Source: Porphyromonas crevioricanis (GTDB lineage Bacteria > Bacteroidota > Bacteroidia > Bacteroidales > Porphyromonadaceae). From it: 64,000 nt of DNA. A model generated the notes under the pieces. The model was not told the origin of the DNA. It did not search any database and saw only the letters and a program-made list of their open reading frames with translations. The stretch's first letter is position 1; every line of letters begins with the position of its first letter. The DNA lies in assembly GCF_900167225.1 (NCBI RefSeq), contig NZ_FUXH01000001.1, forward strand, positions 1 to 64,000, in the 5' to 3' direction. Shown one piece after another: positions 26,171 to 36,425 of the stretch. The translations under genes and the position numbers were made by a program.

Positions 26171-27946
26171 ATGAAAGATTTTTTCAAAATGTTTTTCGCC
26201 TCCATTCTTGGAGTGCTTACAGCCGGAATTATTCTGGGCTGCCTGTCTTTGTTTATCCTTTTTGGTCTGATAGCAAGTATCAGTATCAGTACTCCGCAAG
26301 AGTCGGCTCTGACGGAAAATTCTGTACTCAAGATTGATTTGAGTTCATTGCCCGAAATTGTGATGACTAATAATTTGCTCAGCTTCTCTTCACAGAATGT
26401 CTCTGTATCTCTCACAGACGCAGTCTCTGCCATTAAGAAGGCCAAGGAGAATGATAAGATCAAGGGGATATACATCAATACGGAAGGTATTGGTTCAGGC
26501 TTGGCTTCGATAGGGGTTTTGCGTCAGGCCATCGAAGACTTTAAGGAGAGTGGCAAATTTGTGGTAGCCTATGCTGATGCTTATTCTCAAAAAGGCTACT
26601 ATTTGGCATCTGTTGCCGATAAGATTTATTTACATCCACAGGGTTCGTTGGAGCTTAATGGTATTGCTTCACAAACGATGTTCTACAAAGATGCTTTGCA
26701 AAAACTCGGTGTAGAAATGATGATATTCAAGGTTGGGACCTACAAAGGAGCTGTCGAGCCTTTCATGCTCAGCAAGTTGAGCGAACCCAACCGCAGACAA
26801 ATAGAGGAGTATGCCAATGGCCTTTGGAGCCACATCAAAAATACTGTGGCTGGAGCTCGTGGTATTACTCCGGATGAGGTGCAACGCTATGCCGATTCCG
26901 GCTACAGCTTTTCCAAAGCCAATATGGCCGAGCAAGAGAAGTTGGTCGATTCTTTGGCTCACAGACAGGACGTGGAGGATGCCTTACGTGCTCGCATCGG
27001 GAAGAAATTGGATGAGGAGATCAATTTTGTAAGTCTCTCTCGTATGAGCCGTGAGAAAGCTAAGAGCCATGGCAAGTCAAGCGACTTGGTCAAGGTGATA
27101 TATGCCGAGGGCGAGATAGCCGATACCAGCGGGGCAGAACCTATCAGTATGGAAAACAATATCAACCAATCATTAGCTCGCCAGCTTCGTAAAGCTGCTC
27201 AGGATGATAAGGTGAAAGCCGTTGTTCTCCGTGTCAATTCTCCCGGAGGGAGTGCTTTTGTTTCGGATGTAATATGGAAGCAAGTGGTCGAGCTGAAGAA
27301 GAAAAAACCTATTGTTGTTTCCATGGGGGACTTGGCTGCTTCGGGTGGATATTATATATCCTGTGCGGCGGACTATATTTTCGCCGAGCCGATGACACTC
27401 ACCGGCTCGATCGGAATTTTCGGTATGTTCCCCAATTTCAGAGGTATTGCAGAAAAGGTAGGTATCACCACCGATGTAGTCAAGACAGCTAAGTATGCTG
27501 ATATGGGAATGCTTTTCGAGCCGATGACGGATGACGAAAAAGCTTTGATTCAGGCCCATGTGGAGCAGGGATATGACACGTTCATATCCAGAGTGGCCGA
27601 AGGGCGAAAGATGAGTAAGTCTGCCGTGGACAGCGTAGGGCAAGGGCGCGTTTGGCTGGGAGAGCGAGCTTTGGAACTCGGTTTAGTGGATGAGTTGGGA
27701 GGCTTGCAACAAGCTATCGACAAGGCCGCTGCTTTGGCTAAGGTGGATGACTTCGGGATTGATTATAGCAGGACAAAGATTGACTTCTTGGATCTATTGT
27801 TCAGTGACACTGGCACGGCTATTCGCCAGGCTGTATTGCGCTACACCATCTCTGCTCAAGAATTGGAATTACTCAGACAGTTACGTACCACTACCCAACA
27901 GACAGGTTATCGGGCGGCTTTGCCGATAGGCTTCCGGCCCTACTAA
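26171..27946 (+). CDS. sppA: Signal peptide peptidase SppA (67K type)
   Basis: Membrane-bound serine protease that degrades cleaved signal peptides. At 591 residues it is the long type with two tandem S49 domains. The N-terminus is a membrane anchor (about 8-40). The catalytic Lys lies in the first domain (YSQKGYYLAS, about residue 143) and the catalytic Ser in the second (LAASGGYYIS, about 394), the known Ser-Lys dyad arrangement. It begins an operon with lpxK (15 bp gap), thiL and an O-methyltransferase. Confidence 0.95.
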   Translation: MKDFFKMFFASILGVLTAGIILGCLSLFILFGLIASISISTPQESALTENSVLKIDLSSLPEIVMTNNLLSFSSQNVSVSLTDAVSAIKKAKENDKIKGIYINTEGIGSGLASIGVLRQAIEDFKESGKFVVAYADAYSQKGYYLASVADKIYLHPQGSLELNGIASQTMFYKDALQKLGVEMMIFKVGTYKGAVEPFMLSKLSEPNRRQIEEYANGLWSHIKNTVAGARGITPDEVQRYADSGYSFSKANMAEQEKLVDSLAHRQDVEDALRARIGKKLDEEINFVSLSRMSREKAKSHGKSSDLVKVIYAEGEIADTSGAEPISMENNINQSLARQLRKAAQDDKVKAVVLRVNSPGGSAFVSDVIWKQVVELKKKKPIVVSMGDLAASGGYYISCAADYIFAEPMTLTGSIGIFGMFPNFRGIAEKVGITTDVVKTAKYADMGMLFEPMTDDEKALIQAHVEQGYDTFISRVAEGRKMSKSAVDSVGQGRVWLGERALELGLVDELGGLQQAIDKAAALAKVDDFGIDYSRTKIDFLDLLFSDTGTAIRQAVLRYTISAQELELLRQLRTTTQQTGYRAALPIGFRPY

Positions 27947-27961
27947 CAGACAGAGAAATAT

Positions 27962-29083
27962 ATGCTGCAACCTGCTATAGAAACGATGTTTCTCAAACCT
28001 CTATCCGTAGTTTATGGCTGGGGGGTCAGGTTGCGCAATGTCCTTTTTGATCGGGGCGTACTCAAGCAAGAGCAATATCCTATCCCTGTTATCTGTATTG
28101 GTAATATTCGGATTGGTGGCACTGGCAAAACTCCTATGGTGGAATATTTGCTGGGGATGCTTATTCGGGAAGGATACCGGCCAGCCGTGGTGAGTCGTGG
28201 CTACAAGCGCTCCTCATCTGGCTTGCAGATTGTGCACGTCAGTTCTTCGGCATTGGAGGTAGGTGATGAACCAAGGCAGATCAAACAAAAATACCCATCT
28301 ACTACTGTTGTGGTAGATGCCAATCGGAGGCGGGCTATTACTCGCCTCCTGGAATTGGATGAATCGGAGCGGCCGAATGTAGTGTTGCTCGACGATGGCT
28401 TTCAGCATCGCTACGTGTTACCCTCCCTCTCTATCTTGCTCACAGATCATGATCATCCTCTTTGTCATGATGATTTACTGCCTTTGGGGCGTTTGCGAGA
28501 GAACTGTGATGCCAGACATCGTGCAGATGTCGTTGTTGTCACTCGTTGTCCGGCACATATGCAACCGATTGACTATAGTATTATTGAGCGGAACTTAGCC
28601 CTGTATCCACACCAGAAATTGCTTTTCTCCTCGGTGGGCTATTCCACTCCGATTCGGGTTTTCCCAACAACCCCCTCCATACAAAAACTCACGCACATGA
28701 GCGGCAGGGCTTTGGCCATTGCGGGAATTGCCAATCCAACGAAGTTTTTCCGTGAGATAAAGCATAAAATACCGCAGGTTGAGACTTTGTCTTTCTCCGA
28801 TCATCATCGGTTCGGACCCAAAGATGCCGATCTTATGAATAGGACTTTTGGCTCAGTGTTGGGGAGCACTCCTTCTTCTCAATATCCAATTGCTATTTGT
28901 ACGGAAAAGGATGCGCAGAGACTGTCTGATATACGACATCTGCTTAGCCCTGCTCTTGTTTCCAATTTGTACTATTTGCCTATACATACTGTTTTTCGCG
29001 AATATGCCACAATTTCGATGGATCAGATTGTGCTGAATCATATCCGAGATTTTTACCGAAAACCTACAAGTCCCTATATTTAA
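27962..29083 (+). CDS. lpxK: Tetraacyldisaccharide 4'-kinase LpxK
   Basis: Phosphorylates the 4' position of the lipid A disaccharide at the inner membrane. The P-loop GNIRIGGTGKTP (about residues 43-54), SRGYKR (about 79-84) and DDGFQHR (about 142-148) are family hallmarks. Length (373) is normal for Bacteroidetes LpxK. It follows sppA closely and lies 7 bp before thiL. Confidence 0.96.
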   Translation: MLQPAIETMFLKPLSVVYGWGVRLRNVLFDRGVLKQEQYPIPVICIGNIRIGGTGKTPMVEYLLGMLIREGYRPAVVSRGYKRSSSGLQIVHVSSSALEVGDEPRQIKQKYPSTTVVVDANRRRAITRLLELDESERPNVVLLDDGFQHRYVLPSLSILLTDHDHPLCHDDLLPLGRLRENCDARHRADVVVVTRCPAHMQPIDYSIIERNLALYPHQKLLFSSVGYSTPIRVFPTTPSIQKLTHMSGRALAIAGIANPTKFFREIKHKIPQVETLSFSDHHRFGPKDADLMNRTFGSVLGSTPSSQYPIAICTEKDAQRLSDIRHLLSPALVSNLYYLPIHTVFREYATISMDQIVLNHIRDFYRKPTSPYI

Positions 29084-29090
29084 CCATACA

Positions 29091-30128
29091 ATGACTGACA
29101 TAGCTACACTCGGTGAGTTCGGTCTTATTGATCGACTTATTCAGGATATTGAGCTTATGCAGCCGAGTAGCATTCTCGGTTGTGGAGATGATGCGGCCGT
29201 GGTGTCTTACCCACAGGGGATGCAAACGGTTGTGACAACAGACCTTCTGCTGGAGGGAGTGCATTTCGATCTTACCTATACTCCACTTAAGCACCTTGGA
29301 TACAAGGCGGCAGTGGTCAATTTCTCCGATGTTGTAGCCATGAATGCCAAGCCAAGGCAAATCATTGTAGCGATAGGTCTGTCCTCTCGTTTTGGGGTTG
29401 AGCAGGTGGAGGAGTTGTATTCCGGTATTCGCACTGCCTGTGCTGCTTATGGCGTTGATCTCGTGGGGGGGGATACAACGGCTTCTCTCAATGGTCTCAC
29501 GATTTCTATTACTTGCATTGGTGAATTAGAACCGGATCGTATTTCCAAACGTAGTGGTGCCAAACCTACTGATCTGATATGCGTAAGCGGAAACCTTGGT
29601 GCTGCTTATATGGGTCTGCAGCTATTGGAGCGAGAGAAGACCGTATTCGAAGGGATGGAGAGAAGCGAAGATTTCCAGCCGGCATTCGAAGGGAAGGAGT
29701 ATCTGATAGAACGCCAGCTCAAGCCAGAGGCCCGCATTGACATCATAGAGATGCTAAGGAGAGAGCAAATACTTCCAACTTCGATGATTGATATTTCCGA
29801 TGGGCTATCCAGTGAACTTTTGCATATAGCACACAGCAGTCAAGTAGGTGTCCGTATCTATGAGGATAGGATTCCCATAGACTACCAGACGGCACTAATG
29901 GCCGAAGAATTTAACCTCAATGTGGTGACAGCTGCTCTCAATGGAGGAGAAGACTATGAGTTGCTATTCACCGCTCCGCTTGCTTTGGCCGACAAGCTCC
30001 AGAACCTACAAGATATTCACCTGATCGGTCATGTCACAGAAGCCTCTCTTGGTTGTGCTTTGGTGACACGAGATCAAAAGGAAATTACTTTGCAGGCCCA
30101 AGGCTGGCAGGCTTACCCACAGCGATGA
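29091..30128 (+). CDS. thiL: Thiamine-monophosphate kinase
   Basis: Converts thiamine phosphate to thiamine pyrophosphate with ATP. N-terminal ILGCGDDAAVV with metal-binding Asp residues, VGGDTTAS at about 126-133, and SMIDISDGLSSEL near 230 match ThiL, an AIR-synthase/PurM-type fold. Length (345) is typical. The stop overlaps the ATG of the methyltransferase gene (ATGA). Confidence 0.96.
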   Translation: MTDIATLGEFGLIDRLIQDIELMQPSSILGCGDDAAVVSYPQGMQTVVTTDLLLEGVHFDLTYTPLKHLGYKAAVVNFSDVVAMNAKPRQIIVAIGLSSRFGVEQVEELYSGIRTACAAYGVDLVGGDTTASLNGLTISITCIGELEPDRISKRSGAKPTDLICVSGNLGAAYMGLQLLEREKTVFEGMERSEDFQPAFEGKEYLIERQLKPEARIDIIEMLRREQILPTSMIDISDGLSSELLHIAHSSQVGVRIYEDRIPIDYQTALMAEEFNLNVVTAALNGGEDYELLFTAPLALADKLQNLQDIHLIGHVTEASLGCALVTRDQKEITLQAQGWQAYPQR

Positions 30129-30757
30129 ATATTGATGAATATATTCGTCTGCATACTTCGCCACAGGGACAACTCTTGGATTCGCTGGAGCGTAGGGCTC
30201 ATGTAGAGTTGATGCGCCCTCGGATGATCTCTGGCCATGTACAAGGGCGCTTGCTCAAGATAATAGCTTCCATTGTCCGTCCTCGTTATGTTTTGGAGAT
30301 TGGTACTTATACCGGTTATGCTGCTATTTGTTTGGCCGAATCCTTAACTCCTGAAGCTGAGTTGCATACGATAGAGTCGGATGATGAGATGCTGGATTTT
30401 ATTCATCGTTTTGTTTCCCAATCTCCCCAGGCGAGTCAAATACATATTCATCATGGCGATGCTTTGGATTTGATCCCTGTTCTCGTCGAATGCTATCCTT
30501 TCGATCTAGTCTATATCGATGCCAATAAGCGTGAATATATTCGTTATTATGACCTTTTGATTGACAGGCTCCCTGTTGGGGCTTTGATCTTGGCTGACAA
30601 TACCCTTTGGGATGGCAAAGTGGCGCAGGAGCCAATGCCTCAAGATGCTCAAACAAAGGGGATTGACCAATTCAATAAATATATTGCTTCCGATCCTCGT
30701 GTAGAACAGGTAATCTTACCCTTGCGTGATGGCCTCTCTCTGATCTACAAGTTATGA
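30125..30757 (+). CDS. SAM-dependent O-methyltransferase (catechol OMT-like)
   Basis: A 210-residue class I methyltransferase of the family 3 O-methyltransferase group. The SAM-binding motif YVLEIGTYTGYAAICLAE is at about residues 58-75, the acidic loop (HTIESDDEM) follows, and metal-binding DLVYIDANK is at about 130-138, with LADNTLWDGKV after it. ATG 30125 overlaps the thiL stop; the reading from 30053 lies within thiL and was rejected. The acceptor substrate is unknown. Confidence 0.9.
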   Translation: MNIDEYIRLHTSPQGQLLDSLERRAHVELMRPRMISGHVQGRLLKIIASIVRPRYVLEIGTYTGYAAICLAESLTPEAELHTIESDDEMLDFIHRFVSQSPQASQIHIHHGDALDLIPVLVECYPFDLVYIDANKREYIRYYDLLIDRLPVGALILADNTLWDGKVAQEPMPQDAQTKGIDQFNKYIASDPRVEQVILPLRDGLSLIYKL

Positions 30758-30782
30758 GTCTTTGTAAAGAGGAGGCTTGTTT

Positions 30783-30826
30783 ATAGGTTGAAGAGATTTT
30801 TCTACAGATCTCAACATTGAACCTAT
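30783..30826 (+). terminator. Two-part hairpin after the sppA operon
   Basis: ATAGGTT (30783-30789) pairs with AACCTAT (30820-30826), and inner GAGAT pairs with ATCTC, followed by GTTTTGG. A second hairpin, AGAGAAC / GTTCTCT (about 30860-30880), follows before the next promoter. Likely termination region; the T-tract is weak. Confidence 0.4.
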
Positions 30827-30887
30827 GTTTTGGAGAAACCTTGTCATACGACAATCTTGAGAGAACCTTTGGTGTTCTCTTCTGTGT

Positions 30888-30895
30888 TATATTTG
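30888..30895 (+). promoter_or_regulatory. -7 element before the DUF4294 gene
   Basis: TATATTTG with TTTG at 30868-30871 as a possible -33 element (16 bp apart), 34 bp before the ATG at 30930. Confidence 0.45.
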
Positions 30896-30929
30896 TACAG
30901 TCGGCAATAGGCTTGTCGGCACGCTAAGT

Positions 30930-31571
30930 ATGGAGCCTATGAAGAATCAAAGTTGTTTGAAATGTCTCGTTTTTGCCCTGCCCTTATTTTTGTTTTTACA
31001 GACAAACCAACTTCTTGCGCAGGGCCACTTCGAGCGTCCGATCAGCAGAGATTCGATAATGATGATGATAGTCGAGGGTTCGGATACTCTATTCATGACG
31101 GCTCTCCCCAATTTGATTGTGACAGAGCACAAGTACAAACCTCTCACCCCAGCTGAGCGCAATGAACTTTGGCGCAGAATACGTGATGTGCGCAAGACAT
31201 TGCCATATGCCAAAGACATTGCAAGTCAACTGATCGAGACGTATGAATATATGGAGACGTTGCCAACTGAAAAAGTAAGGCAGAAGCACCTGAAAAGGGT
31301 TGAGGATGATTTGATGAAGAGATACAAACCCAAAATGAAACAACTGACTCTAAGGCAGGGGAAACTTTTGATAAAACTTGTTTCACGCCAATGTAACCAA
31401 TCTAGCTACAATATCGTACGCTCCTTTTTTGGTGGTTGGAAAGCCATGTGGTGGAATGTTTTTGCCGGATTTTTCGGTGCCAGCCTCAAGACGGAATATG
31501 ATCCGGTACACAATGCTGACGATGCTGTTACCGAGCGTATAGTTCAATTGATAGAGCTTGGCAGATTGTGA
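30930..31571 (+). CDS. DUF4294 exported protein
   Basis: A 213-residue protein with a signal peptide (LKCLVFALPLFLFLQTNQLLAQG) and the Bacteroidetes DUF4294 domain: LRRIRDVRKTLPYAK-type motif (here LWRRIRDVRKTLPYAK, about 90-105), LTLRQGKLLIKLVSRQ (about 142-157), and an aromatic GGWKAMWWNVFAGFFGASLKTEYDP segment followed by an ERIVQLIELGRL tail. It acts in the envelope; function unknown. A second ATG at 30939 gives an equally good leader. It lies 70 bp before a lipoprotein gene on the same strand. Confidence 0.85.
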   Translation: MEPMKNQSCLKCLVFALPLFLFLQTNQLLAQGHFERPISRDSIMMMIVEGSDTLFMTALPNLIVTEHKYKPLTPAERNELWRRIRDVRKTLPYAKDIASQLIETYEYMETLPTEKVRQKHLKRVEDDLMKRYKPKMKQLTLRQGKLLIKLVSRQCNQSSYNIVRSFFGGWKAMWWNVFAGFFGASLKTEYDPVHNADDAVTERIVQLIELGRL

Positions 31572-31641
31572 CCTTTTTGAGTTCGATTTGGACAGCTTTT
31601 TCGGAATAGAAGTTGTCGTACTCCCCAATGATTTTATAAGA

Positions 31642-33234
31642 ATGAATAGAATACAAATTTGCTACTCCAAGAGCTTAGGTCACTTTTTTCGTTTTTGTTT
31701 TGGTCAGATATCGGTCTGGGCCATTCTTTTGTTTAGTCTGATTGGCCCGATTTCCTGCCGGGATGACTTTGAGCGTATCAGTCATTCTGCTCAAGATCAG
31801 CCTTCTTTCTCGGCTGATACGGTGTTACTTGATACGCTTTTTAGTCGATTGAGCTCAGCTACTCATGAGTTGAAGATCTACAACAGAAATAAGAGTAGTA
31901 TCCGTTTAGATCGGATTGCTTTGGAGTCGGGTAATAGAGGATATCGAATCAATGTAGATGGGCGCAGCGGAGATAGCTTTCCTTCCATGATCATTCTTCC
32001 GGGTGATAGTATGTACGTCTTTGTAGAAGCGACTTTTCCGGAAGGGGAGGACGATCTTCCGGGAGAGATTACCGACAAACTGCTGGTCGAATGTCGAGGA
32101 GTACAATCTTCCGTCCTCCTCAGAGGGTTTCGCTTGAATGCTGATCGGGTGGGAGCCTTAATCATAGAGCGAGACACTACACTTTCTCTGAAGGGACCTC
32201 TGCTCGTGCGAGATAGTATTGTGGTGGCTTCTCAAGCTACACTTACCATACAAGGAGGGGGGCGGCTGTGCTTCTATCCTAAGGCTTACATGGGTATTCA
32301 TGGGAGATTGATTGCTGAGGGACAACGAACAACTCCCATTCGTATGGAAGGAGAGAGGCAGGATCGATTGCTTGAAGATTTACCTTATCCATTAGTGCCT
32401 GGTCAGTGGGGTGGAGTATATTTTGGTAAGAGCAGCCATGGAAATCGAATGACCTATTGTGAGTTGCGCAATGCTGTCAATGGTATTGTGTTCGATGGAG
32501 TACGAAGCCCGGAAGAGATGATACTGACAATGGAGAACAGTCTTGTCTCTAATATAAAAGGTTATGGCTTGGTGGCCGAAGGAGGGCGACTGGAGTTGTC
32601 TAATAGTGAGATTTCCAACACGCTCAATACCTCGCTCTTGCTGAATGGTTCTTCTTGTTTGATTCGTTCGTGCAGTTTTGTCAACTTCTATCCTTGGGAC
32701 AATCGAGGAGGGCCGACCATATTGTACACAGATGTGATCAGCCATGATGAGGCCGGAAATCCGATAGAGAAACCTTTACCAACGCCTGGTAGCAGCTTTG
32801 AGATGATTAGCTCCGTGGTGGATGGCTCTCGAGCCACTCGAGTTTCGCCCGGCTCCATTCCTAACGATAATATGGGAGAACTCATCTTGCGTTTGGTCGA
32901 CTCTACGGCCTTGGGGCAAAGCATTCACATAAGTCATAGCTTTTTGCGTATCCCAGAGGCTTATCATGTCAATTCAGCAATGAAAGATTGTTTATTGCCG
33001 AAGGATGATAAGCCAGCTGACCTCAAGAAAGACCGCTATTATTTGAGCCTTGGGTACGACAATAAGCCCGTTCCTGAACGGAATTTCCGTTATGATTTTC
33101 GACCTCTCCCGACAGCCCCATTTGTAGGCAAAGGGATGTTTCTTGACACTTGGCCAGTGGATAGAACCGGGGTAGCGCGGAGTGGAAGCCCCACGGCAGG
33201 TTGCTATGAGCCGGTGCAGTCTGCAGAGAAGTGA
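31642..33234 (+). CDS. Lipoprotein with right-handed beta-helix repeats
   Basis: A 530-residue lipoprotein. After a long basic N-terminus and hydrophobic core, the lipobox LIGPISC (Cys39) is followed by acidic residues (RDDFE), as in surface-exported Bacteroidetes lipoproteins. An Ig/HYD-like beta region comes first (about 60-175), then repeated strands with GQWGGVYFGKSS, MTYCELRNAVNGIVFDG, LVSNIKGYGLVAEGG and LSNSEISNTLNTSLLLNGS, the pattern of a parallel beta-helix. It may bind or process a polysaccharide, but no catalytic residues can be named. ATG 31642 was chosen; the longer frame would overlap the DUF4294 gene. Confidence 0.78.
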   Translation: MNRIQICYSKSLGHFFRFCFGQISVWAILLFSLIGPISCRDDFERISHSAQDQPSFSADTVLLDTLFSRLSSATHELKIYNRNKSSIRLDRIALESGNRGYRINVDGRSGDSFPSMIILPGDSMYVFVEATFPEGEDDLPGEITDKLLVECRGVQSSVLLRGFRLNADRVGALIIERDTTLSLKGPLLVRDSIVVASQATLTIQGGGRLCFYPKAYMGIHGRLIAEGQRTTPIRMEGERQDRLLEDLPYPLVPGQWGGVYFGKSSHGNRMTYCELRNAVNGIVFDGVRSPEEMILTMENSLVSNIKGYGLVAEGGRLELSNSEISNTLNTSLLLNGSSCLIRSCSFVNFYPWDNRGGPTILYTDVISHDEAGNPIEKPLPTPGSSFEMISSVVDGSRATRVSPGSIPNDNMGELILRLVDSTALGQSIHISHSFLRIPEAYHVNSAMKDCLLPKDDKPADLKKDRYYLSLGYDNKPVPERNFRYDFRPLPTAPFVGKGMFLDTWPVDRTGVARSGSPTAGCYEPVQSAEK

Positions 33235-33369
33235 GACTTTTGCACCCTTTTGATTAAAAACTTTACTTACTGACCTTTCAAGAGGTGTTTTGAAGAACCC
33301 ATAAGCAAAGGGTTATCGTGAGTTGTACTTATGATGTAAGTGCACTCTCGAAATCTTACGTAAGAGGCT

Positions 33370-33390
33370 TCAAAATCTTACATCACTTTT
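33370..33390 (+). repeat. 21-nt dispersed repeat, copy 1
   Basis: Identical to 58619-58639 except one A/G difference. The second copy is beside mobile-element remnants, so this may be an insertion scar. Confidence 0.5.
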
Positions 33391-33611
33391 CGGGGGTAGT
33401 TGCGAAACTTCCTTTCAAAGAGATTTTCGAGCCATTACGAGAAGCATTGCAAATCCTTCTGTAAAAACAAGCAAACTACATCTGGAAAAATCTCACTTCG
33501 GAATGTCTCTCAGAGTCTTCGTTTTGGGGCTATTGAGCTATTGTTGTTGTTACCGCAGTATGCATCCCCTCTTTTGGGTATTTTGGGCTTGAGGATTATA
33601 CCTATTTAGCC

Positions 33612-33619
33612 TATCTTTG
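33612..33619 (+). promoter_or_regulatory. -7 promoter element of frdCAB
   Basis: TATCTTTG, with TTG at 33589-33591 about 20 bp upstream as a -33 candidate. It implies a leader of about 125 nt before frdC and shows that the frame starting at 33619 is not the true gene start. Confidence 0.5.
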
Positions 33620-33750
33620 TGAGGTGGATTGTGCAGGCTTCTCAGGTTGTTTTGGAGAAATATCCAAGACAGAGAAGAGGCGCATGTATAACAGGGAATG
33701 GTGTGAATCATATAAACGACGAAAACATAAAATCAAAAATTAATTCATCT

Positions 33751-34425
33751 ATGTGGTTATTAAAGTCTTCGATAGGGCGAAAGCTGGTGATGAGTATTTC
33801 CGGGCTTTTCCTTATCACATTCCTCACGCTGCACGGAGCTATTAACTTTGTGTCAGTCTTCTCCGAAGAGGCATACAATGCAGCTTGCGATTTCATGGGG
33901 ACTAACCCCGCAGTACAGGTAATGGTGCCAGTGCTGGCTTTGGGGTTCGTGATTCACATCATTTATGCTTGTGTACTGACACTACAGAATCGTCGAGCTC
34001 GTGGAAACGATCGCTATGGGACAAGTTCCAAGACTCCTGTACCCTGGAATGCCAAGAACATGTTTGTTCTTGGTGTCATCATTTTGGGCGTGCTTGTCTT
34101 TCACCTCACACATTTTTGGCAGCATATGCAATTGCAGGAATGGCGAGGAATGCATTCGGCACGCGGATATGAATTGGTCAAAGAGACTTTTTCCAATCCG
34201 TGGATTGTAGCTTGCTATTTGATCTGGTTTGCAGCTGTATGGTACCACCTTACTCATGGATTTTGGTCTGCTTTCCAGACAATCGGTTGGAACAATCGTA
34301 TCTGGTATAAACGACTGAAAACCATCGGTATCATCATAGCAACTCTCATTATGCTTACCTACTTCGTCACAGCTATCTACTTTTTGATACTAAACTGCTG
34401 TGCTGGTGGCAGCTGTGCCTTCTAA
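33751..34425 (+). CDS. frdC: Fumarate reductase/succinate dehydrogenase cytochrome b subunit
   Basis: Membrane anchor that binds heme and (mena)quinone for the fumarate reductase complex. At 224 residues it has five membrane segments and several in-membrane histidines (TLHGAINF, FVIHIIYA, FHLTHFWQHMQ, WYHLTHGFW), as in the single-subunit class B anchors of Bacteroidetes. The start is ATG 33751 (MWLLKSSIGRKLVMSISG); upstream in-frame codons run through the leader and promoter. First gene of frdCAB, 35 bp before frdA. Confidence 0.94.
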   Translation: MWLLKSSIGRKLVMSISGLFLITFLTLHGAINFVSVFSEEAYNAACDFMGTNPAVQVMVPVLALGFVIHIIYACVLTLQNRRARGNDRYGTSSKTPVPWNAKNMFVLGVIILGVLVFHLTHFWQHMQLQEWRGMHSARGYELVKETFSNPWIVACYLIWFAAVWYHLTHGFWSAFQTIGWNNRIWYKRLKTIGIIIATLIMLTYFVTAIYFLILNCCAGGSCAF

Positions 34426-34460
34426 ATTAAATCAATCACTCCCTACAATATAATTGTGTT

Positions 34461-36401
34461 ATGAATATTGATTCTAAAATCCCTGCCGGTCCATTGGCCG
34501 AGAAGTGGAGTAACTATAAAGATCATCAGAAGCTGGTAAACCCGGCTAATAAGCGTCGTTTGGATGTGATTGTGGTTGGTACTGGTTTGGCTGGTGCCAG
34601 TGCTGCTGCCTCCCTTGGAGAATTGGGTTTTCATGTCCTCAATTTCTGTATTCAGGATTCACCTCGTCGTGCACACTCTATTGCGGCACAGGGAGGTATC
34701 AATGCAGCCAAAAACTATCAGAATGATGGGGACTCGGTCTATCGTCTTTTCTATGATACGATCAAAGGAGGAGACTACCGTGCCAGGGAAGCCAATGTTT
34801 ATCGTTTGGCAGAGGTCTCCAACTCTATTATAGACCAGTGTGTTGCTCAAGGAGTTCCCTTTGCCCGTGAGTACGGAGGTCTTTTGGATAACCGTTCTTT
34901 CGGTGGAGCTCAGGTATCCCGTACATTTTATGCTCGTGGTCAAACGGGACAACAACTCTTGCTCGGAGCTTACTCTGCTTTGAGCCGTCAGGTGGGCAAA
35001 GGAGCCGTGAAGCTCTACACTCGCTATGAAATGCTCGATGTGGTAGTTATAGAGGGGCGCGCTCGCGGTATTATTGCTCGTAATCTGGTTACAGGTAAGG
35101 TAGAGCGATTCTCTGCCCATGCAGTGGTGATTGCTACAGGTGGATACGGCAATACATTCTTCCTTTCGACAAATGCGATGGCTTCCAATGGTTCCGCAGC
35201 GTGGCAGTGCTATAAGAAGGGAGCCTACTTTGCCAATCCTTGTATGGCACAGATTCACCCCACTTGTATTCCGGTGCATGGAGAGTTCCAGTCCAAGCTG
35301 ACTCTTATGTCGGAGTCTTTGCGTAATGATGGACGTATTTGGGTTCCCAAGAAATTAGAGGATGCCAAGGCTATTCGAGAAGGCAAGCTCAAACCGACAC
35401 AGATAAAAGAGGAAGATCGTGACTATTATTTGGAACGTCGTTATCCTGCTTTTGGTAACCTTGTGCCACGTGACGTAGCCAGCCGTGCTGCCAAAGAACG
35501 CTGTGACGCGGGTTTTGGGGTAAACAATACTGGTCTGGCCGTTTATCTGGATTTCGCAGACGCTATTCAGCGTTTGGGACGAGATGTGGTGGAGCAGAAG
35601 TATGGCAATTTGTTCCAGATGTATGAGAAGATTGTGGACGACAATCCCTACGAAACTCCAATGATGATTTACCCTGCCATCCACTATACAATGGGTGGGA
35701 TTTGGGTAGACTACGAATTGATGACCACAATCCCCGGTTTGTTTGCCATAGGAGAAGCTAACTTTAGTGATCACGGTGCCAACCGTCTTGGAGCTTCGGC
35801 TTTGATGCAGGGCTTGGCTGATGGGTATTTTGTATTACCATACACGATACAGAATTATTTGGCAGATCAGATACGGGTGCCACGCTTTAGTACCGATTTG
35901 CCTGAATTTAAGCAAGCCGAAGAAGCTATCCAGAAAAGGATAGAGAAACTCATGAGTATCAAAGGCAATGAGTCTGTAGACAGCATACACAAACGTCTGG
36001 GGCATATCATGTGGGATTTTGTTGGTATGGGCCGTACGGCTGAAAGTTTGCAGAAGGCAATTGAGGATCTTAAAAAACTCAAGAAAGAATTTTGGCAGTC
36101 AGTGCGCATACCCGGCAAGGCAGATGAGCTTAATGTAGAGCTGGAGAAGGCTCTTCGCTTGGCTGATTTTATTGAGATTGGAGAGTTAATGGCACACGAT
36201 GCGCTCGACAGAGAGGAGAGTTGTGGCGGACACTTCCGTCTTGAGCACCAGACAGAAGAAGGTGAAGCCCTGCGCCATGACGATCTTTTCAGCTATGTTT
36301 CTTGTTGGGCCTACCAAGGGGAAGATAAAGATCCGGTCATGTACAAAGAATCTCTCGACTACGAGTTTGTGGAGCGTCAGCAGCGTAATTATAAGAATTA
36401 A
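34461..36401 (+). CDS. frdA: Fumarate reductase flavoprotein subunit
   Basis: Catalytic subunit (646 residues) that reduces fumarate to succinate using covalently bound FAD. Visible features: dinucleotide-binding [19 protein letters not shown] (about 35-55), the FAD-attachment region [16 protein letters not shown] (His near 73), catalytic HPTC with Arg/His-rich surroundings, and the C-terminal [15 protein letters not shown]. It works at the cytoplasmic face of the inner membrane as the terminal step of anaerobic fumarate respiration. In an operon with frdC and frdB. Confidence 0.97.
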   Translation: MNIDSKIPAGPLAEKWSNYKDHQKLVNPANKRRLDVIVVGTGLAGASAAASLGELGFHVLNFCIQDSPRRAHSIAAQGGINAAKNYQNDGDSVYRLFYDTIKGGDYRAREANVYRLAEVSNSIIDQCVAQGVPFAREYGGLLDNRSFGGAQVSRTFYARGQTGQQLLLGAYSALSRQVGKGAVKLYTRYEMLDVVVIEGRARGIIARNLVTGKVERFSAHAVVIATGGYGNTFFLSTNAMASNGSAAWQCYKKGAYFANPCMAQIHPTCIPVHGEFQSKLTLMSESLRNDGRIWVPKKLEDAKAIREGKLKPTQIKEEDRDYYLERRYPAFGNLVPRDVASRAAKERCDAGFGVNNTGLAVYLDFADAIQRLGRDVVEQKYGNLFQMYEKIVDDNPYETPMMIYPAIHYTMGGIWVDYELMTTIPGLFAIGEANFSDHGANRLGASALMQGLADGYFVLPYTIQNYLADQIRVPRFSTDLPEFKQAEEAIQKRIEKLMSIKGNESVDSIHKRLGHIMWDFVGMGRTAESLQKAIEDLKKLKKEFWQSVRIPGKADELNVELEKALRLADFIEIGELMAHDALDREESCGGHFRLEHQTEEGEALRHDDLFSYVSCWAYQGEDKDPVMYKESLDYEFVERQQRNYKN

Positions 36402-36425
36402 CCCCTCTCTTTCAACATTAAAGTA

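Larger units (their letters stand above)
33235..33750. other. Intergenic region before frdC
   Basis: No gene seen. It holds clustered short repeats built on AATCTTACGT: palindrome CTTACGTAAG (33356-33365), a related CTTATGATGTAAG nearby, and a 21-nt element (33370-33390) shared with 58619-58639. The frd promoter lies at the right end; its leader is about 125 nt long. Confidence 0.5.
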
